This document shows positions 18,298-27,062 of a stretch of DNA of 51,261 nt, piece after piece. Source of the DNA: DAOTTI01 sp034437795 (GTDB lineage Bacteria; Chloroflexota; UBA11872; UBA12225); the NCBI GenBank assembly GCA_034437795.1, contig DAOTTI010000233.1, forward strand, positions 1-51,261, written 5' to 3'. The translations under genes and the position numbers were made by a program. Positions within the stretch are counted from its first letter, which is position 1, and every line of letters begins with the position of its first letter. The notes beneath the pieces are model-generated. The model was not told the origin of the DNA. It was given only the letters and a program-made list of their open reading frames with translations, and ran no database searches.

Positions 18298-19251
18298 CTA
18301 CGCGTCAAGGCTTACGACCTCGGCGCCGGCGGCGCTGAGCGCGTGCACGGCTGTGGCGCAGGGGAAGCCGCAGGCTTCCATGGCTTGCTTCATCGCGGCG
18401 GCTACGGCGTCGCAGGCGGTGGTGGCAAAGGCGATGACGGTGGAGCCGGCGCCGCTCAGGGCGGCGCCGTGGGCGCCGGCCGCTAGCGCCGCGTCGATTG
18501 CCGGGCCCAGGGCAGGAAAGACGCGGCCTCGCGCCGGCTGGTGCAGCCGGTCGTCCATGGCGTCGGACAGGAGGGACCAGTCGCGGGTGAGGAAGGCGGC
18601 TACCAGCAGGGCGGTGCGGCCGAGATTAAAGACCGCGTCCTGCTGCGACACGACGGCGGGCAGGACGCTTCGTGCCTGCTTGGTGGACATGCTCTTCTCG
18701 GGGATGCACAGCACGGCCAGGAGACCGGGCGGGGGGTCGAGGCGCTTGGCTACCAGGCCCCGCCGGCCCTGAATACTGATGACCAGCCCGCCCAGCAGGG
18801 CGGCGGCGACGTTGTCCGGGTGTCCCTCCAGACGGCTAGCCAGCTCGAGCAGGGTCTGCCGGTCCAGCGGCTCCCCCTCAAGGGCGTTGGCCGCCACCAG
18901 CCCGCCGACGATGGCGGCCGCGCTACTCCCCAGGCCCCGTGAGCTGGGGATGCCTGTCTGGAGGTCAAGGGCCAGCGCCGGAACTGGCCGGCCCAGATGG
19001 GCGTACACAGCCTCCACCGCGCGATAGGCGAGCAGGTTCGGGGTGGCCTGGAGGCGGGCGGCGGCGAGCCCAAGGACACGAACCTGCGGCGCGGGCGAGC
19101 CGGGCGGGAGCCGGCGCAGGCGCACCTGGTCGTGGAGGTCGAGCGCCAGGCCCAGCGCGTCGAAGCCCGGCCCCAGGTTGGCGGTGGTGGCCGGCACGCG
19201 CACCTCCACGGCCTGCTGCACCGCCGTCGGGGCCGTGACGGGCACGTTCAC
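18298..19251 (-). CDS. thrB: Homoserine kinase
   Basis: The 317-residue GHMP kinase phosphorylates L-homoserine for threonine synthesis. All three GHMP motifs are present: VPATTANLGPGFDALGLAL near the N-terminus, the ATP-binding GIPSSRGLGSSAAAIVGGL (PxxxGLGSSAA), and GAALSGAGSTVIAFA near the C-terminus. Two in-frame GTG codons at 19251 and 19245 are possible starts; both fit the GGAGGG upstream, and 19251 has the better spacing. A much longer frame upstream is not conserved. It lies 67 bases downstream of rodA and is probably the last gene of the mre-mrd transcript. No other threonine gene is in the window, so its place here is odd. Confidence 0.92.
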   Translation of the reverse strand: MNVPVTAPTAVQQAVEVRVPATTANLGPGFDALGLALDLHDQVRLRRLPPGSPAPQVRVLGLAAARLQATPNLLAYRAVEAVYAHLGRPVPALALDLQTGIPSSRGLGSSAAAIVGGLVAANALEGEPLDRQTLLELASRLEGHPDNVAAALLGGLVISIQGRRGLVAKRLDPPPGLLAVLCIPEKSMSTKQARSVLPAVVSQQDAVFNLGRTALLVAAFLTRDWSLLSDAMDDRLHQPARGRVFPALGPAIDAALAAGAHGAALSGAGSTVIAFATTACDAVAAAMKQAMEACGFPCATAVHALSAAGAEVVSLDA

Positions 19252-19318
19252 CGGCGCCCTCCGCTTCGGCGGCGCGCACTCCGCCGCTTGCCACAGACGG
19301 TGCCCATTGCCGGCGCGC

Positions 19319-20656
19319 TCACGGCTGCCCTCCGTGCCCGTCGGGAGGCAGGGGCGCGGAGACCCAGGGAGCCTGCCGCGCGGCGGGTGGCGCGGGCATG
19401 CCCCACATATCGCGCGTCCCGGCCCGGCTCTGCGCCGGCCAGCGGGGTTGTTGTGGCCGGCGCGCTGCGCTCCCGCCCAGACGCTGCCCGACCAGGCGCA
19501 GCGGGAAGCGCGCCCGGCGCAGGCGCATCGACGCAGGGACGCGGACGTTGGGCTTGGTGTCATACCGGCGCGCCTGCGAGTGGATGAGCACGCTCTGCAG
19601 CAGGCCCAGGCAGAGGAAGGTGGTCACCAGGGAGGATCCGCCGAAGCTGATCAGGGGCAGGGTGATGCCGGTGACCGGGACCAGGCCGATGTTCATACCG
19701 ACGTTCACAAACACCTGAAAGAGGAGCATACTGGTGACGCCGGCGGCCAGCAACCGGCCGAAGGCGTCACGGGAGCGCGTGGCCACGCGCAGGCACCGCC
19801 AGAAGAGCAGGCCGTACAGGCCGAGCAGGGCCATGGCCCCGACGAACCCCAGTTCCTCGCCCAGGACGGCGAAGATGAAGTCCGTATGCTGCACGCGCAG
19901 GAAGTTCAGCTGGGTCTGCGTGCCGTTCCCCAGCCCGCGGCCCAGCCAGCCGCCAGACCCTACGCTGATCCTGGCCTGGATCACGTTGTAGCCCTCGCCG
20001 AGCGGGTCCCGCTCGGGCGCCAGGAAGGTGAGCAAGCGCCGGCGCATGTAGTCTTGCAGCAGCCGCCAGACAATGGGGAAGCCCAGGAACGGGATGGCCA
20101 GAACCCCCATCAGCCACTTGACGGGTGCGCCGGCCACAAAGCTCATCCCCAACCAGATCGCCGCCAGCACCAGGGCGGTGCCGAGGTCCGGCTGCCGGTA
20201 GACCAGCGCCACCGGCAGTGCGACGATGCCTAGGGAGATCAAGAACGTGCTGAGCCGGCCGATCTCCTGCTCGCGGCTGGCCAGGAACCGCGCCAGGCAG
20301 ATGATCACGGCGACCTTGGCCACCTCCGATGGCTGAAAGCTGAACCAGCCCACGCCGAGCCAGCGCTGCGCCCCCCACACCGACGTGCCGGCCACCAGCA
20401 CCAGCGCCAGGAGGCCAAGCATGCCCGCATAGACGGCTACGGCGAAGGCCCCCAGCACGCGATAGTCGATGACGGCCAGCACGGCCAGCAGCGCCAGCCC
20501 GATGAGGGCATACGTGCCCTGGGACAGGAGCTGCCGGCTGACGGGCTGGTCGGCGAGCAACGTCGCGCTGCGGATCACGACCAGGCCGTAGCCGACCAGG
20601 GCCAGGGCAATGCCCAGGAGCCACCAGTCGAACTCCTTCCACGACTTTCGTTGCAC
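19319..20656 (-). CDS. rodA: Rod shape-determining glycosyltransferase RodA
   Basis: This SEDS-family inner-membrane protein polymerises lipid II in the elongasome with PBP2. About ten membrane segments fill residues 10-375. Hallmarks are GTSVWGAQRWLGVGWFSFQPSE, LVYRQPDLGTALVL, GYNVIQARISVGSGGWLGRG and PVTGITLPLISFGGSS. The start is GTG at 20656 (VQRKSWKEFDWWLL). After the normal end near residue 378 (HSQARRYD) there is an extra tail of about 65 residues, basic then Pro/Ala/Gly-rich, that is not conserved; a short RodA normally ends soon after the last helix. It follows mrdA after 162 bases, consistent with the standard pairing of the two. Confidence 0.95.
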   Translation of the reverse strand: MQRKSWKEFDWWLLGIALALVGYGLVVIRSATLLADQPVSRQLLSQGTYALIGLALLAVLAVIDYRVLGAFAVAVYAGMLGLLALVLVAGTSVWGAQRWLGVGWFSFQPSEVAKVAVIICLARFLASREQEIGRLSTFLISLGIVALPVALVYRQPDLGTALVLAAIWLGMSFVAGAPVKWLMGVLAIPFLGFPIVWRLLQDYMRRRLLTFLAPERDPLGEGYNVIQARISVGSGGWLGRGLGNGTQTQLNFLRVQHTDFIFAVLGEELGFVGAMALLGLYGLLFWRCLRVATRSRDAFGRLLAAGVTSMLLFQVFVNVGMNIGLVPVTGITLPLISFGGSSLVTTFLCLGLLQSVLIHSQARRYDTKPNVRVPASMRLRRARFPLRLVGQRLGGSAARRPQQPRWPAQSRAGTRDMWGMPAPPAARQAPWVSAPLPPDGHGGQP

Positions 20657-20818
20657 GACCTGCTCGTTCCTTGGCCTGGCCGGGGTCTTTCGCCCCGCCG
20701 TGGCCTGCTGCTCTGTGCTGTCTGCTGCCTGCGATCGGTCGCCGAGCGTTGATCCGGTGGGGCCGGCGCGCGGATGCCCCGGGCGGTGCGCCGCGGCCGT
20801 CCCGCCGCAGGACGGGAC

Positions 20819-22684
20819 CTACGGCCGCACGATCTCGAAGTATGCCTTCATCGCTTCGGCTGCCGCCGGAGCAGCTGCTTCTGAGCCTTCACCGCCCCCG
20901 TAGAGGAAGACGGCGACGGCAATCTGGGGGTCATCGTACGGGGCAAAGCCGACGAAGAGCGCGTGCGTCGGCCAGCGGCCCTTGCTGTCCTTGGGGCCGA
21001 AGAACTCCGCCGTGCCGGTCTTGCCGGCCATGGAGAGGGCATACTGGCGGAGGGCGTAATAGGCGGTGCCGGACTGGGTGGGGGTGGCGAATTGCGCGCC
21101 CACCGCGTCCCGCATCCCGGCGCGGATGGCCGCCAGGTATTCGGGCGCGACGGGGAGCCGGCGGATGATCTCCGGCGAGTAGGTATGGACGACGTTTCCG
21201 TCCTGGTCGCGGATGGCGCTGACGATCCGCGGCCTAAACAGGGTGCCTCCATTGGCGACGGCGGCCGTCATGTTGGCCAGCTGGAGCGGCGTGGCGAGCA
21301 GGTCCCCCTGGCCGATGCCGGTGTTGTAGTCGTCCCCAATGTACCAGGGCTCGCCGCGTCGGGCGCGCTTCCAGTCTTCGGAGGGCACCAGCCCCGCCTC
21401 CTCGCCCGGCAGGCGCAGCCCGCTCTTCTCCCCGAAGCCGAAGGCCCGCGCGTATTCGGCCAATCTCCCTCGTTTGAGGCCCTGAAACCGCGTGTTGGGG
21501 TTCCCGCCGGCCACGCTGTAAAAGTAGATGTCGCAGGAGACGGCGATCGCCTGGCGGGCATTGACGTTGCCGTGGCCGGGCGCCCACCAGTCGTTGAAGA
21601 CGGTGCCGGCGACGCTGATGGCGCCCGGACAATGGATGTTGGTCTGGGGGGTCACCACGCGGTCCTGGAGCGCGGCGGCGGCGGTGACCAGCTTGAAGGT
21701 CGATCCCGGCGGGTACTGTCCCCCGATGGCGTGATTGACCAGCGGGCGCCAGGGGTCCTGGCTCAGCCGGTCATAGTCGGCCTGTGAGATGCCGGTGGCA
21801 AAGAGATTGTTGTCGTACTGGGGCCGGCTGACCAGGGCCAGCACGTCGCCGTTGCGTGGGTCGAGGGCCACCAGCGCCCCCTGCCCGCTCTTGGCCCGAG
21901 CCATGGCCTCGCCCAGGATCTCGCTGGCGCGGCGCTGGTAGGCGGCGTCGATGGTCAGGACCAGGTTGCCGCCCGGCCTGACCGGCACCAGCACCTCGAG
22001 CTCATTCGTGATCTGGCCAAGGGCGTCGACCTCGACCTGCTTCTTGCCCGGGTTGCCCCGAAGCTCGTCCTCAAAGGCGGCCTCCAGGCCGGCGATGCCC
22101 AGCGTGTCGTCACGCTCATAGCCCTGCTGCAGGAGGTTGGAGAGTTGGCTGGACGGGATGGGCCCTGTATACCCGAGGATGTGCCCGAAGAAGGGGCCCT
22201 CGGGGTAGGTCCTCACCGGCGGGGTCTGGATCACCAGGCCGGGCAGGCTGGCGTGCTGCTCTTCGAGAATGAGGGCCCGCTCCCGCGGGAGCTGTGGCTT
22301 GATGCGCACCGGCGTGAAGGGGTCATTGCGCGCCCCATCGACCGCCTTCTGGATCTGTTCCACCGGCACGTCGATGATCCGGGCCAGGCGGGTGAGGACG
22401 GCCAGGCGCTCGTCCTTATCCTTGGGCAGGTCCGCCGGCCGGACGCTGGCGGTAAAGCTCGGCACGTTGCGCACCAGCTGGCGGCCGGCGCGATCGTAGA
22501 TCACGCCCCGCGGGGGCTTGATGGTGACGATGCGCAGGCGGTTGACGTCGGCGCGGCGCCGGTACTGCTCGCCGGACGCAATCTGAATGTTCCACAGCTG
22601 GCCGGCCAGGACCAGCAAGGCCAGCCCGATCGCGCCGGAGAAGGCCACCAGGCGGGGGTCGCGGCGCACCGTCTCTGCGATCAT
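20819..22684 (-). CDS. mrdA: Penicillin-binding protein 2 (elongation transpeptidase)
   Basis: The 621-residue class B penicillin-binding protein cross-links peptidoglycan during rod elongation. A single N-terminal membrane anchor lies at residues 13-32, then the pedestal domain (ADVNRLRIVTIKPPRGVIYD), and the transpeptidase domain with the nucleophile in YPPGSTFKLVTA (Ser328, Lys331), the second motif SCDIYFY (about 383) and AGKTGTAEFFG as the KTG motif. All three catalytic motifs are intact. The ATG at 22684 lies 28 bases after the mreD stop. It acts with RodA, encoded directly downstream, and with the MreBCD scaffold encoded upstream. Confidence 0.96.
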   Translation of the reverse strand: MIAETVRRDPRLVAFSGAIGLALLVLAGQLWNIQIASGEQYRRRADVNRLRIVTIKPPRGVIYDRAGRQLVRNVPSFTASVRPADLPKDKDERLAVLTRLARIIDVPVEQIQKAVDGARNDPFTPVRIKPQLPRERALILEEQHASLPGLVIQTPPVRTYPEGPFFGHILGYTGPIPSSQLSNLLQQGYERDDTLGIAGLEAAFEDELRGNPGKKQVEVDALGQITNELEVLVPVRPGGNLVLTIDAAYQRRASEILGEAMARAKSGQGALVALDPRNGDVLALVSRPQYDNNLFATGISQADYDRLSQDPWRPLVNHAIGGQYPPGSTFKLVTAAAALQDRVVTPQTNIHCPGAISVAGTVFNDWWAPGHGNVNARQAIAVSCDIYFYSVAGGNPNTRFQGLKRGRLAEYARAFGFGEKSGLRLPGEEAGLVPSEDWKRARRGEPWYIGDDYNTGIGQGDLLATPLQLANMTAAVANGGTLFRPRIVSAIRDQDGNVVHTYSPEIIRRLPVAPEYLAAIRAGMRDAVGAQFATPTQSGTAYYALRQYALSMAGKTGTAEFFGPKDSKGRWPTHALFVGFAPYDDPQIAVAVFLYGGGEGSEAAAPAAAEAMKAYFEIVRP

Positions 22685-22712
22685 CGGCCTCTGTCCTCCG
22701 GTTGGGTGTCGC

Positions 22713-23222
22713 TCACCACTCCACGGTCACCGTGCGGCGCGTCCGGCGCTCGAGCTGGTGCAGCAGGGCGTAGGTCAGCGGCGTGCACACCGTATTGAGC
22801 ACCGCGTTCGGGATGACGATCTCGCCTAGCGTGGCCAGCCATGGCACAGGATACTGGTGGGTGCGCAGCAGGAAGAGAAAGATGATCCCATAGAGCACGC
22901 TGCTCCAGAAGACCGCCAGTAGGGGCAGGAGCAGGTGGCTCCGGAAGACGCTCATCTGGCCCACGCTGGCGCAGAAGGCGACCAGGACCAGCGCCAGCGC
23001 CGACGTGCCGAAGGGCGCGCCAGACATAATGTCGAGCAGCACCCCCCCGGCAAAGGCCCACGGCAAGGCCTCGCGCACGCCCCGCATCACGGCCCAGACG
23101 ACAACCACCTGCAGCACCAGGTCGGGGCGCACGGCGACGAAGCCCATGGCCGGCAGTAGCGACGTCTGGGCCACCGCGGCCAGGAGCAGCAGCGGGATCA
23201 CGATCCACCATGGGGCGCCCAT
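22713..23222 (-). CDS. mreD: Rod shape-determining membrane protein MreD
   Basis: This 169-residue membrane protein has about five or six hydrophobic segments (for example WIVIPLLLLAAVAQ, VLQVVVVWAVMRG, ALALVLVAFCASVGQ and LYGIIFLFLLR) and the MreD-typical GVLLDIMSGAPFGTSAL. It links MreB and MreC to PBP2 and RodA in the membrane. The ATG at 23222 encodes MGAPWWIVIP. Unlike the usual tight mreC-mreD spacing, 284 bases separate it from mreC. Confidence 0.92.
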   Translation of the reverse strand: MGAPWWIVIPLLLLAAVAQTSLLPAMGFVAVRPDLVLQVVVVWAVMRGVREALPWAFAGGVLLDIMSGAPFGTSALALVLVAFCASVGQMSVFRSHLLLPLLAVFWSSVLYGIIFLFLLRTHQYPVPWLATLGEIVIPNAVLNTVCTPLTYALLHQLERRTRRTVTVEW

Positions 23223-23506
23223 GGTCGTACCGGCATTGATTACCTAAGTATCCGCTGGTATGTTCGCGCCGCCCTGTCCATCAATGCCTGGCCGTTCTGT
23301 CCCGCACGAACGTACCGGCACCTACTTAGCTCGGGTTCCTTTGGAAGGGGAGAGCCATTCCATCCGTCGCTGGCGTCACACTGGGGCATGGCCGATTATG
23401 CGCGAGTAGAGCCCTCACCCTAGCCCGGGTTTCCGCCGGCGGCGGGACGACGATAAGGAGACGGAACGCCTCGCTCGACGTGACGATTCGCGCCGGGGGC
23501 ACGAGG
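23223..23506 (+). repeat. 284-base gap in the mre operon with a type A repeat
   Basis: A left arm GGCATGGCCGATTATGCGCG (23385-23404) precedes GAGCCCTCACCCTAGCC (about 23409), a diverged hairpin (TTTCCGCCGGCGGCGGGA region) and the right arm CGCTCGACGTGACGATTCG (23472-23490). The right arm lies about 16 bases from the mreC stop. The part next to mreD holds CTAAGTA (23243-23249) and TACTTAG (23323-23329), which could pair, but no convincing promoter was found. Confidence 0.7.
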
Positions 23507-24334
23507 TCATAGCTTAGCCGGCTGAAAGCCCGTCAGGACCAGGACCTGGCTGAGCTTGCGGAAGTTTACGAACGGCTCCACGATCGCCTGCTGAAAGAGG
23601 TCGATATCTCTCGTCTCGACCTGCACGACGCGACCGATGGCGAGATTGGGTGGAAAGGCGCCGCCCAGACCGGAGGTCACCACCACGTCGTTGACGCGCA
23701 CCGTCTCGGCCTGGGGCAGGTAGCGCATCATCAGCCGGCCGTCCGGCAGGCCCTGCACCACCCCGCTGGCTCCAGGCCTGCCCTGGATGACGGCGTTCAC
23801 GGAGCTGGCCGGATGCGAGATGAGCAGGATGGTACTGGTGCGCGCCTGGCGGGAGACGATCCGCCCCACCAGGCCGGCTGGCGACACCACAGTCATGCCG
23901 TCTTCCAGGCGCGAATCGCTGCCCCGATTGATGATGGCGTGACGCAGCAGGGCGCTGGAATCAAAGCCGATGATCTCCGCCGGCAGGGGCGCATAATCGC
24001 GATGGGCCTGCGCGTAGCGCAGCTGCTCGCGCAGGTCGCGGTTCTCCAGCTCCGCGGCCCGCAGGCGGATGATCTCCTGCGTCAGCTCCTCCACCGTACT
24101 GCGCAGGGCGGCGTTCTCGGCGCGGAGGCGCTGCAGCTCCTGCCATCCGGCGACGACGTTGCTGATAGTGTGGCCAGCGCGGCTGGCGCCGACCTGCAGG
24201 GGCGCCACGGCCTGGCGCGCCAGGGAGAGGGGGGCGTCTAGCAGATGGCGTGTGCCGGCGAGCGTGGCGCCCAGGGAGAGCGCCACGAACACGCTCAGCC
24301 AGACCAGCGGGTTCGGCGGCGCGGACGACCACAT
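23507..24334 (-). CDS. mreC: Rod shape-determining protein MreC
   Basis: The 275-residue MreC is a bitopic protein with one N-terminal membrane helix (about residues 10-28, LVWLSVFVALSLGATLAG), a coiled coil (QELQRLRAENAALRSTVEELT, about 62-95), and a periplasmic or extracytoplasmic beta domain with INRGSDSRLEDGMTVVSPAGLVGRI, SVNAVIQGRPGASGVVQG and VVTSGLGGAFPPNLAIGRV. It connects MreB filaments to the cell-wall enzymes. The ATG at 24334 (MWSSAPPNPLV) is chosen because it gives the expected short cytoplasmic N-terminus; the longer frame overlaps mreB. It lies 19 bases after the mreB stop. Confidence 0.95.
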   Translation of the reverse strand: MWSSAPPNPLVWLSVFVALSLGATLAGTRHLLDAPLSLARQAVAPLQVGASRAGHTISNVVAGWQELQRLRAENAALRSTVEELTQEIIRLRAAELENRDLREQLRYAQAHRDYAPLPAEIIGFDSSALLRHAIINRGSDSRLEDGMTVVSPAGLVGRIVSRQARTSTILLISHPASSVNAVIQGRPGASGVVQGLPDGRLMMRYLPQAETVRVNDVVVTSGLGGAFPPNLAIGRVVQVETRDIDLFQQAIVEPFVNFRKLSQVLVLTGFQPAKL

Positions 24335-24353
24335 CAGGCGCGGGTCCCTTAGC

Positions 24354-25412
24354 TCAGGTACGCAGACGGGTGAAGGAGTCGCTGACCATGACCTTGCGGT
24401 ACACCTCCAGGTTCTCCAGGCAGGCCCCCGTGCCGCGGACGACGCACTGCAACGGGTCATCCGCGATGTGCACGGGCATCTTCGTCTCCTCCTGCAGGCG
24501 CAGGTCGAGCCCCTTCAGCAGGGCCCCGCCCCCGGCCAGCATGATGCCCTGGTCCATGATGTCGGCCAGGAGCTCCGGCGGCGTCTCCTCAATGGAGAGC
24601 TTGACCGCTTCCACGATGAGGTTCACCGGTCCCGCGATCGCCTCGCGGATTTCATCGATCGAGACCTCAACCTCCTTGGGCAGTCCCGTCACCAGGTCCC
24701 GCCCACGCATGGTGGTCTTGAGCTTCTCGGCGATGGGGTAGGCCGAGCCGACGGCGATCTTGGTCTCCTCGGCGGTGCGCTCCCCAATAAAGAGGTCGTG
24801 CTCCCGACGCGCGTACTGGATGATCTGCTCGTCGATCTCATCGCCCCCGACGCGGATGGAGCGGCTGATTACGATCCCGCCGAGCGAGATGACGGCCACC
24901 TCCGTCGTCCCCCCGCCGATGTCCACCACCATACTGCCGGCGGCGTCGTGGATGGGCAGGCCGGCGCCGATGGCGGCGGCCATCGGCTCTTCGATCAGAT
25001 AGGCCTCGCGGGCTCCGGCATTGATGGCCGCGTCTTGCACGGCCCGCTTCTCCACCTCCGTCACTCCCGACGGGACGCCGATAATGACGCGGGGGCGAGG
25101 GGTGATCGGGAACTGGTCGTGGACCTTCCCGATGAAGTAGCGCAGCATGCTCTCCACCGTCTCGAAGTCGGCGATCACCCCGTCCTTGAGCGGCCGGATG
25201 GCGACGATGTTGGCCGGCGTCCGGCCGACCATCTTTTTGGCCTCGGCGCCAACGGCCAGCACCTTGCCGCTGCGCTTGTCGGTGGCCACTACCGACGGTT
25301 CGGAGATGACGACGCCTCGATCGCGGACGTAGACGAGCGTATTCGCAGTCCCCAGGTCGATGCCCAGATCTTTGGCGAAGAGCCCGAGCAGGGCGTTCAG
25401 GGGCGCCAGCAT
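24354..25412 (-). CDS. mreB: Rod shape-determining actin homologue MreB
   Basis: The 352-residue bacterial actin forms membrane-associated filaments that guide cell elongation. Motifs are the phosphate-1 loop LGIDLGTANTLVYV, phosphate-2 VVDIGGGTTEVAVISLGG and the adenosine motif QGIMLAGGGALLKGLD, with the family sequences PLKDGVIADFE and YLIEEPMAAAIGAGLP. The ATG at 25412 (MLAPLNALLGLFA) follows GGGAGGAC at a five-base spacing, while the longer frame upstream crosses the promoter. A good sigma-A-type promoter lies 39 bases upstream. It is the first gene of mreB-mreC-mreD-mrdA-rodA-thrB. Confidence 0.97.
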   Translation of the reverse strand: MLAPLNALLGLFAKDLGIDLGTANTLVYVRDRGVVISEPSVVATDKRSGKVLAVGAEAKKMVGRTPANIVAIRPLKDGVIADFETVESMLRYFIGKVHDQFPITPRPRVIIGVPSGVTEVEKRAVQDAAINAGAREAYLIEEPMAAAIGAGLPIHDAAGSMVVDIGGGTTEVAVISLGGIVISRSIRVGGDEIDEQIIQYARREHDLFIGERTAEETKIAVGSAYPIAEKLKTTMRGRDLVTGLPKEVEVSIDEIREAIAGPVNLIVEAVKLSIEETPPELLADIMDQGIMLAGGGALLKGLDLRLQEETKMPVHIADDPLQCVVRGTGACLENLEVYRKVMVSDSFTRLRT

Positions 25413-25450
25413 AAGTCCTCCCGGCGACACCCGGTTCACGGAGCCGCAGA

Positions 25451-25479
25451 ATTGTACCCTCCGCGCGGTGTGCAGCAAA
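25451..25479 (-). promoter_or_regulatory. Promoter of the mreB operon
   Basis: Read leftward, -35 TTTGCT (25474-25479), a 17-base spacer and -10 TACAAT (25451-25456) give a good sigma-A-type promoter. Transcription would begin near 25444, leaving a leader of about 31 bases with the GGGAGGAC ribosome-binding site. Confidence 0.65.
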
Positions 25480-25514
25480 GTCCGCGGCGCGGCTGACGCA
25501 GAACTTCCGGATCA

Positions 25515-25728
25515 GCGGCCGTGGCAGCCCTCACCTGCTGGCCCCCTCTCCCGCACGCGGGAGAGGGGGAAGGACGGCCATGGCCGTGCGGCTGGGGCCG
25601 GCCGCTCCCTCTCCGACGCGGAGACGGGGAACGAGGGCCATAGTGGTGGGGCCTGGCCCCGCCGCAGCCTGTCCCAGGTGCGGCGGAGGGGCAAGGACGG
25701 CCACGACCTGGCGCCAGCCGGAGCGCAT
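25515..25728 (+). repeat. Type B composite repeat between mreB and a methyltransferase gene
   Basis: Units include CTGGCCCCCTCTCCC with CCCGCACGCGGGAGAGG (25539-25566), the arm GGCCATGGCCGTGCGGCTGG (25576-25595), CCCTCTCCGACGCGGAGACGG with GGGAAC, and a further arm GACGGCCACGACCTGGCG. The mreB promoter lies at the left side of this gap (25413-25500). No gene is seen. The repeats run directly into the start of the methyltransferase frame. Confidence 0.7.
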
Positions 25729-26295
25729 GTGCAAGCCCGTCCTGCTGACGCAGAAGGGCGCTGGCCGGCTGTCGATCTCGGCTGCGGTCGCCGGCCGGTG
25801 CCGGGCGCCTTTGGGCTAGATGCGGTCCTCCTGCCGGGGGTGGACGTACTGGCGCGCCTGGAGGCGCCCCATCTCCCGTTCCTGCCGGGGTCGCTGGGCC
25901 GCGTCCACGCGCGCCACGTGCTGGAGCACCTCGATGACCTGGCCGCCGTCATGAGCGAGATCGCCGCGTCCTTGCGCCGCGGCGGGCGCCTGAGCGTGGA
26001 GGTGCCATACTTTGCCAGCGTGAGCGCCTTTGCCGATCCCACCCACCGGCGCTGGTTTACGTACACCACCTTTGAGCACTTCACCGAGCCTCCGGCGACC
26101 GGCTGGCGGGCGCACCGGCACACGTGGTTCTCCACGGTGCGCTTTCGGATCGAGGCGCGCCGGCTGATCTTTGGCCGGGCCCATCGCCTGCTGGGCGTGG
26201 CCTGGCTGGCTAACCGCTTTCCCGGGATCTACGAGAACCTGCTCGCCTACTGGTTCCCCGCGCGCGCCCTGCAGGTGGAGCTGGTCAAGGTATAG
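25729..26295 (+). CDS. Small SAM-dependent methyltransferase
   Basis: This 188-residue class I methyltransferase has motif I in AVDLGCGRRPVPGAFGLD (residues 13-30), a post-motif-II region GRVHARHVLEHLDDLAAVMSE typical of the Methyltransf_11 group, and EVPYFASVSAFADPTHRRWF with a conserved His. The C-terminal part is basic and aromatic. The likely start is GTG at 25729 with GGAG six bases upstream, only 12 residues before motif I, which is short for the family; the longer frame upstream is repeat-derived. An insertion of the upstream repeat may therefore have trimmed the N-terminus. The neighbours suggest it methylates a sugar, lipid or glycan precursor, but the substrate is unknown. Confidence 0.75.
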   Translation: MQARPADAEGRWPAVDLGCGRRPVPGAFGLDAVLLPGVDVLARLEAPHLPFLPGSLGRVHARHVLEHLDDLAAVMSEIAASLRRGGRLSVEVPYFASVSAFADPTHRRWFTYTTFEHFTEPPATGWRAHRHTWFSTVRFRIEARRLIFGRAHRLLGVAWLANRFPGIYENLLAYWFPARALQVELVKV

Positions 26296-26381
26296 CAGCG
26301 GCGCTCCCGCCTGGTGGGCCACGTGTCGCGCCTGCGCCCGGCGGCGCTCCGCACGGCATGGCCCGACGCGTGCCGGCTGCC

Positions 26382-26987
26382 CTACTCGAGCCCCGCCAGG
26401 CGGCGGGCCGCCTCGTAGTCGTCGGGCGTGTTCAGGTTGAGTAGGGCGAGGGGCGTATCAGTCTCGATGACCTGCACGGCGGAGGCATGGCGCGCGAGCA
26501 CGGCGCGCAGTCCCTGGGTGGCTTCCTCCAGGCGCAGCAGTTCGTCGCGCAGCGAGGGCGCAAAGATGACAGGGTGCCCACGCCGCCCGTCGTGGCCCGC
26601 CACGGTGATGGGGGCGCCATGCTCCAGGTGGGCGGCCAGGACGCGCTGGATCAGCCATGCCGGGCGGGGCTGGTCCACAGCCAGAATGAGCACGTGCCGG
26701 CCGGCGGGGATGGCCGAGACGCCGGCGATAATGGAGCTGACCTTCCCCGTCCCGTACTGGGGATTCTCGACCGCAACCACGCGAGCATCGGCCGGCAGCA
26801 GCGTGCGCAGCTCGTCGCGCCGGTGCCCCAGCACCACCACGATCCGGTCGACCGGCGATTGCATCAACTGGTCGATCTGGTAGCGGAGCAGGGGCTGCCC
26901 TCCCGTCCAGGGCAAGAGCGCCTTCAGCCGGCCCATGCGCGTGGACTCGCCTGCCGCCAGGAGCAGCGCCTCGACGTTGTGCATCAT
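26382..26987 (-). CDS. MobA-like nucleotidyltransferase
   Basis: This 201-residue protein has the NTP-transferase signature LLLAAGESTRMGRLKALLPW with the conserved lysine, and the metal-binding AVDQPRPAWLIQ, then GRRGHPVIFAP. This pattern fits the MobA/MocA group, which attach GMP or CMP to molybdopterin; a sugar-nucleotide role is also possible. The first ATG is at 26987 and a second at 26984. A TAAACT box ends seven bases before the start, so the transcript may be leaderless. It is convergent with the methyltransferase gene and divergent from the glycosyltransferases. Confidence 0.85.
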   Translation of the reverse strand: MMHNVEALLLAAGESTRMGRLKALLPWTGGQPLLRYQIDQLMQSPVDRIVVVLGHRRDELRTLLPADARVVAVENPQYGTGKVSSIIAGVSAIPAGRHVLILAVDQPRPAWLIQRVLAAHLEHGAPITVAGHDGRRGHPVIFAPSLRDELLRLEEATQGLRAVLARHASAVQVIETDTPLALLNLNTPDDYEAARRLAGLE

Positions 26988-26994
26988 CAAACGC

Positions 26995-27000
26995 AGTTTA
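26995..27000 (-). promoter_or_regulatory. TAAACT box directly before the nucleotidyltransferase start
   Basis: Read leftward the bases are TAAACT, ending seven bases before the ATG at 26987. A start of transcription at the start codon would follow. No good -35 box is present at the expected spacing. Confidence 0.35.
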
Positions 27001-27062
27001 GAATGGATCACCGGCTGGATTGAGCCCCAGACAGCAGTACAGGGGCGCCGGCAGCAGGGCCA

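Noticed and set aside
24069..25496. A 475-residue open frame on the plus strand opposite mreB
   Set aside because: It lies antisense to mreB and mreC, which have clear family motifs, and its protein has biased composition. Long antisense frames are expected at this GC content.
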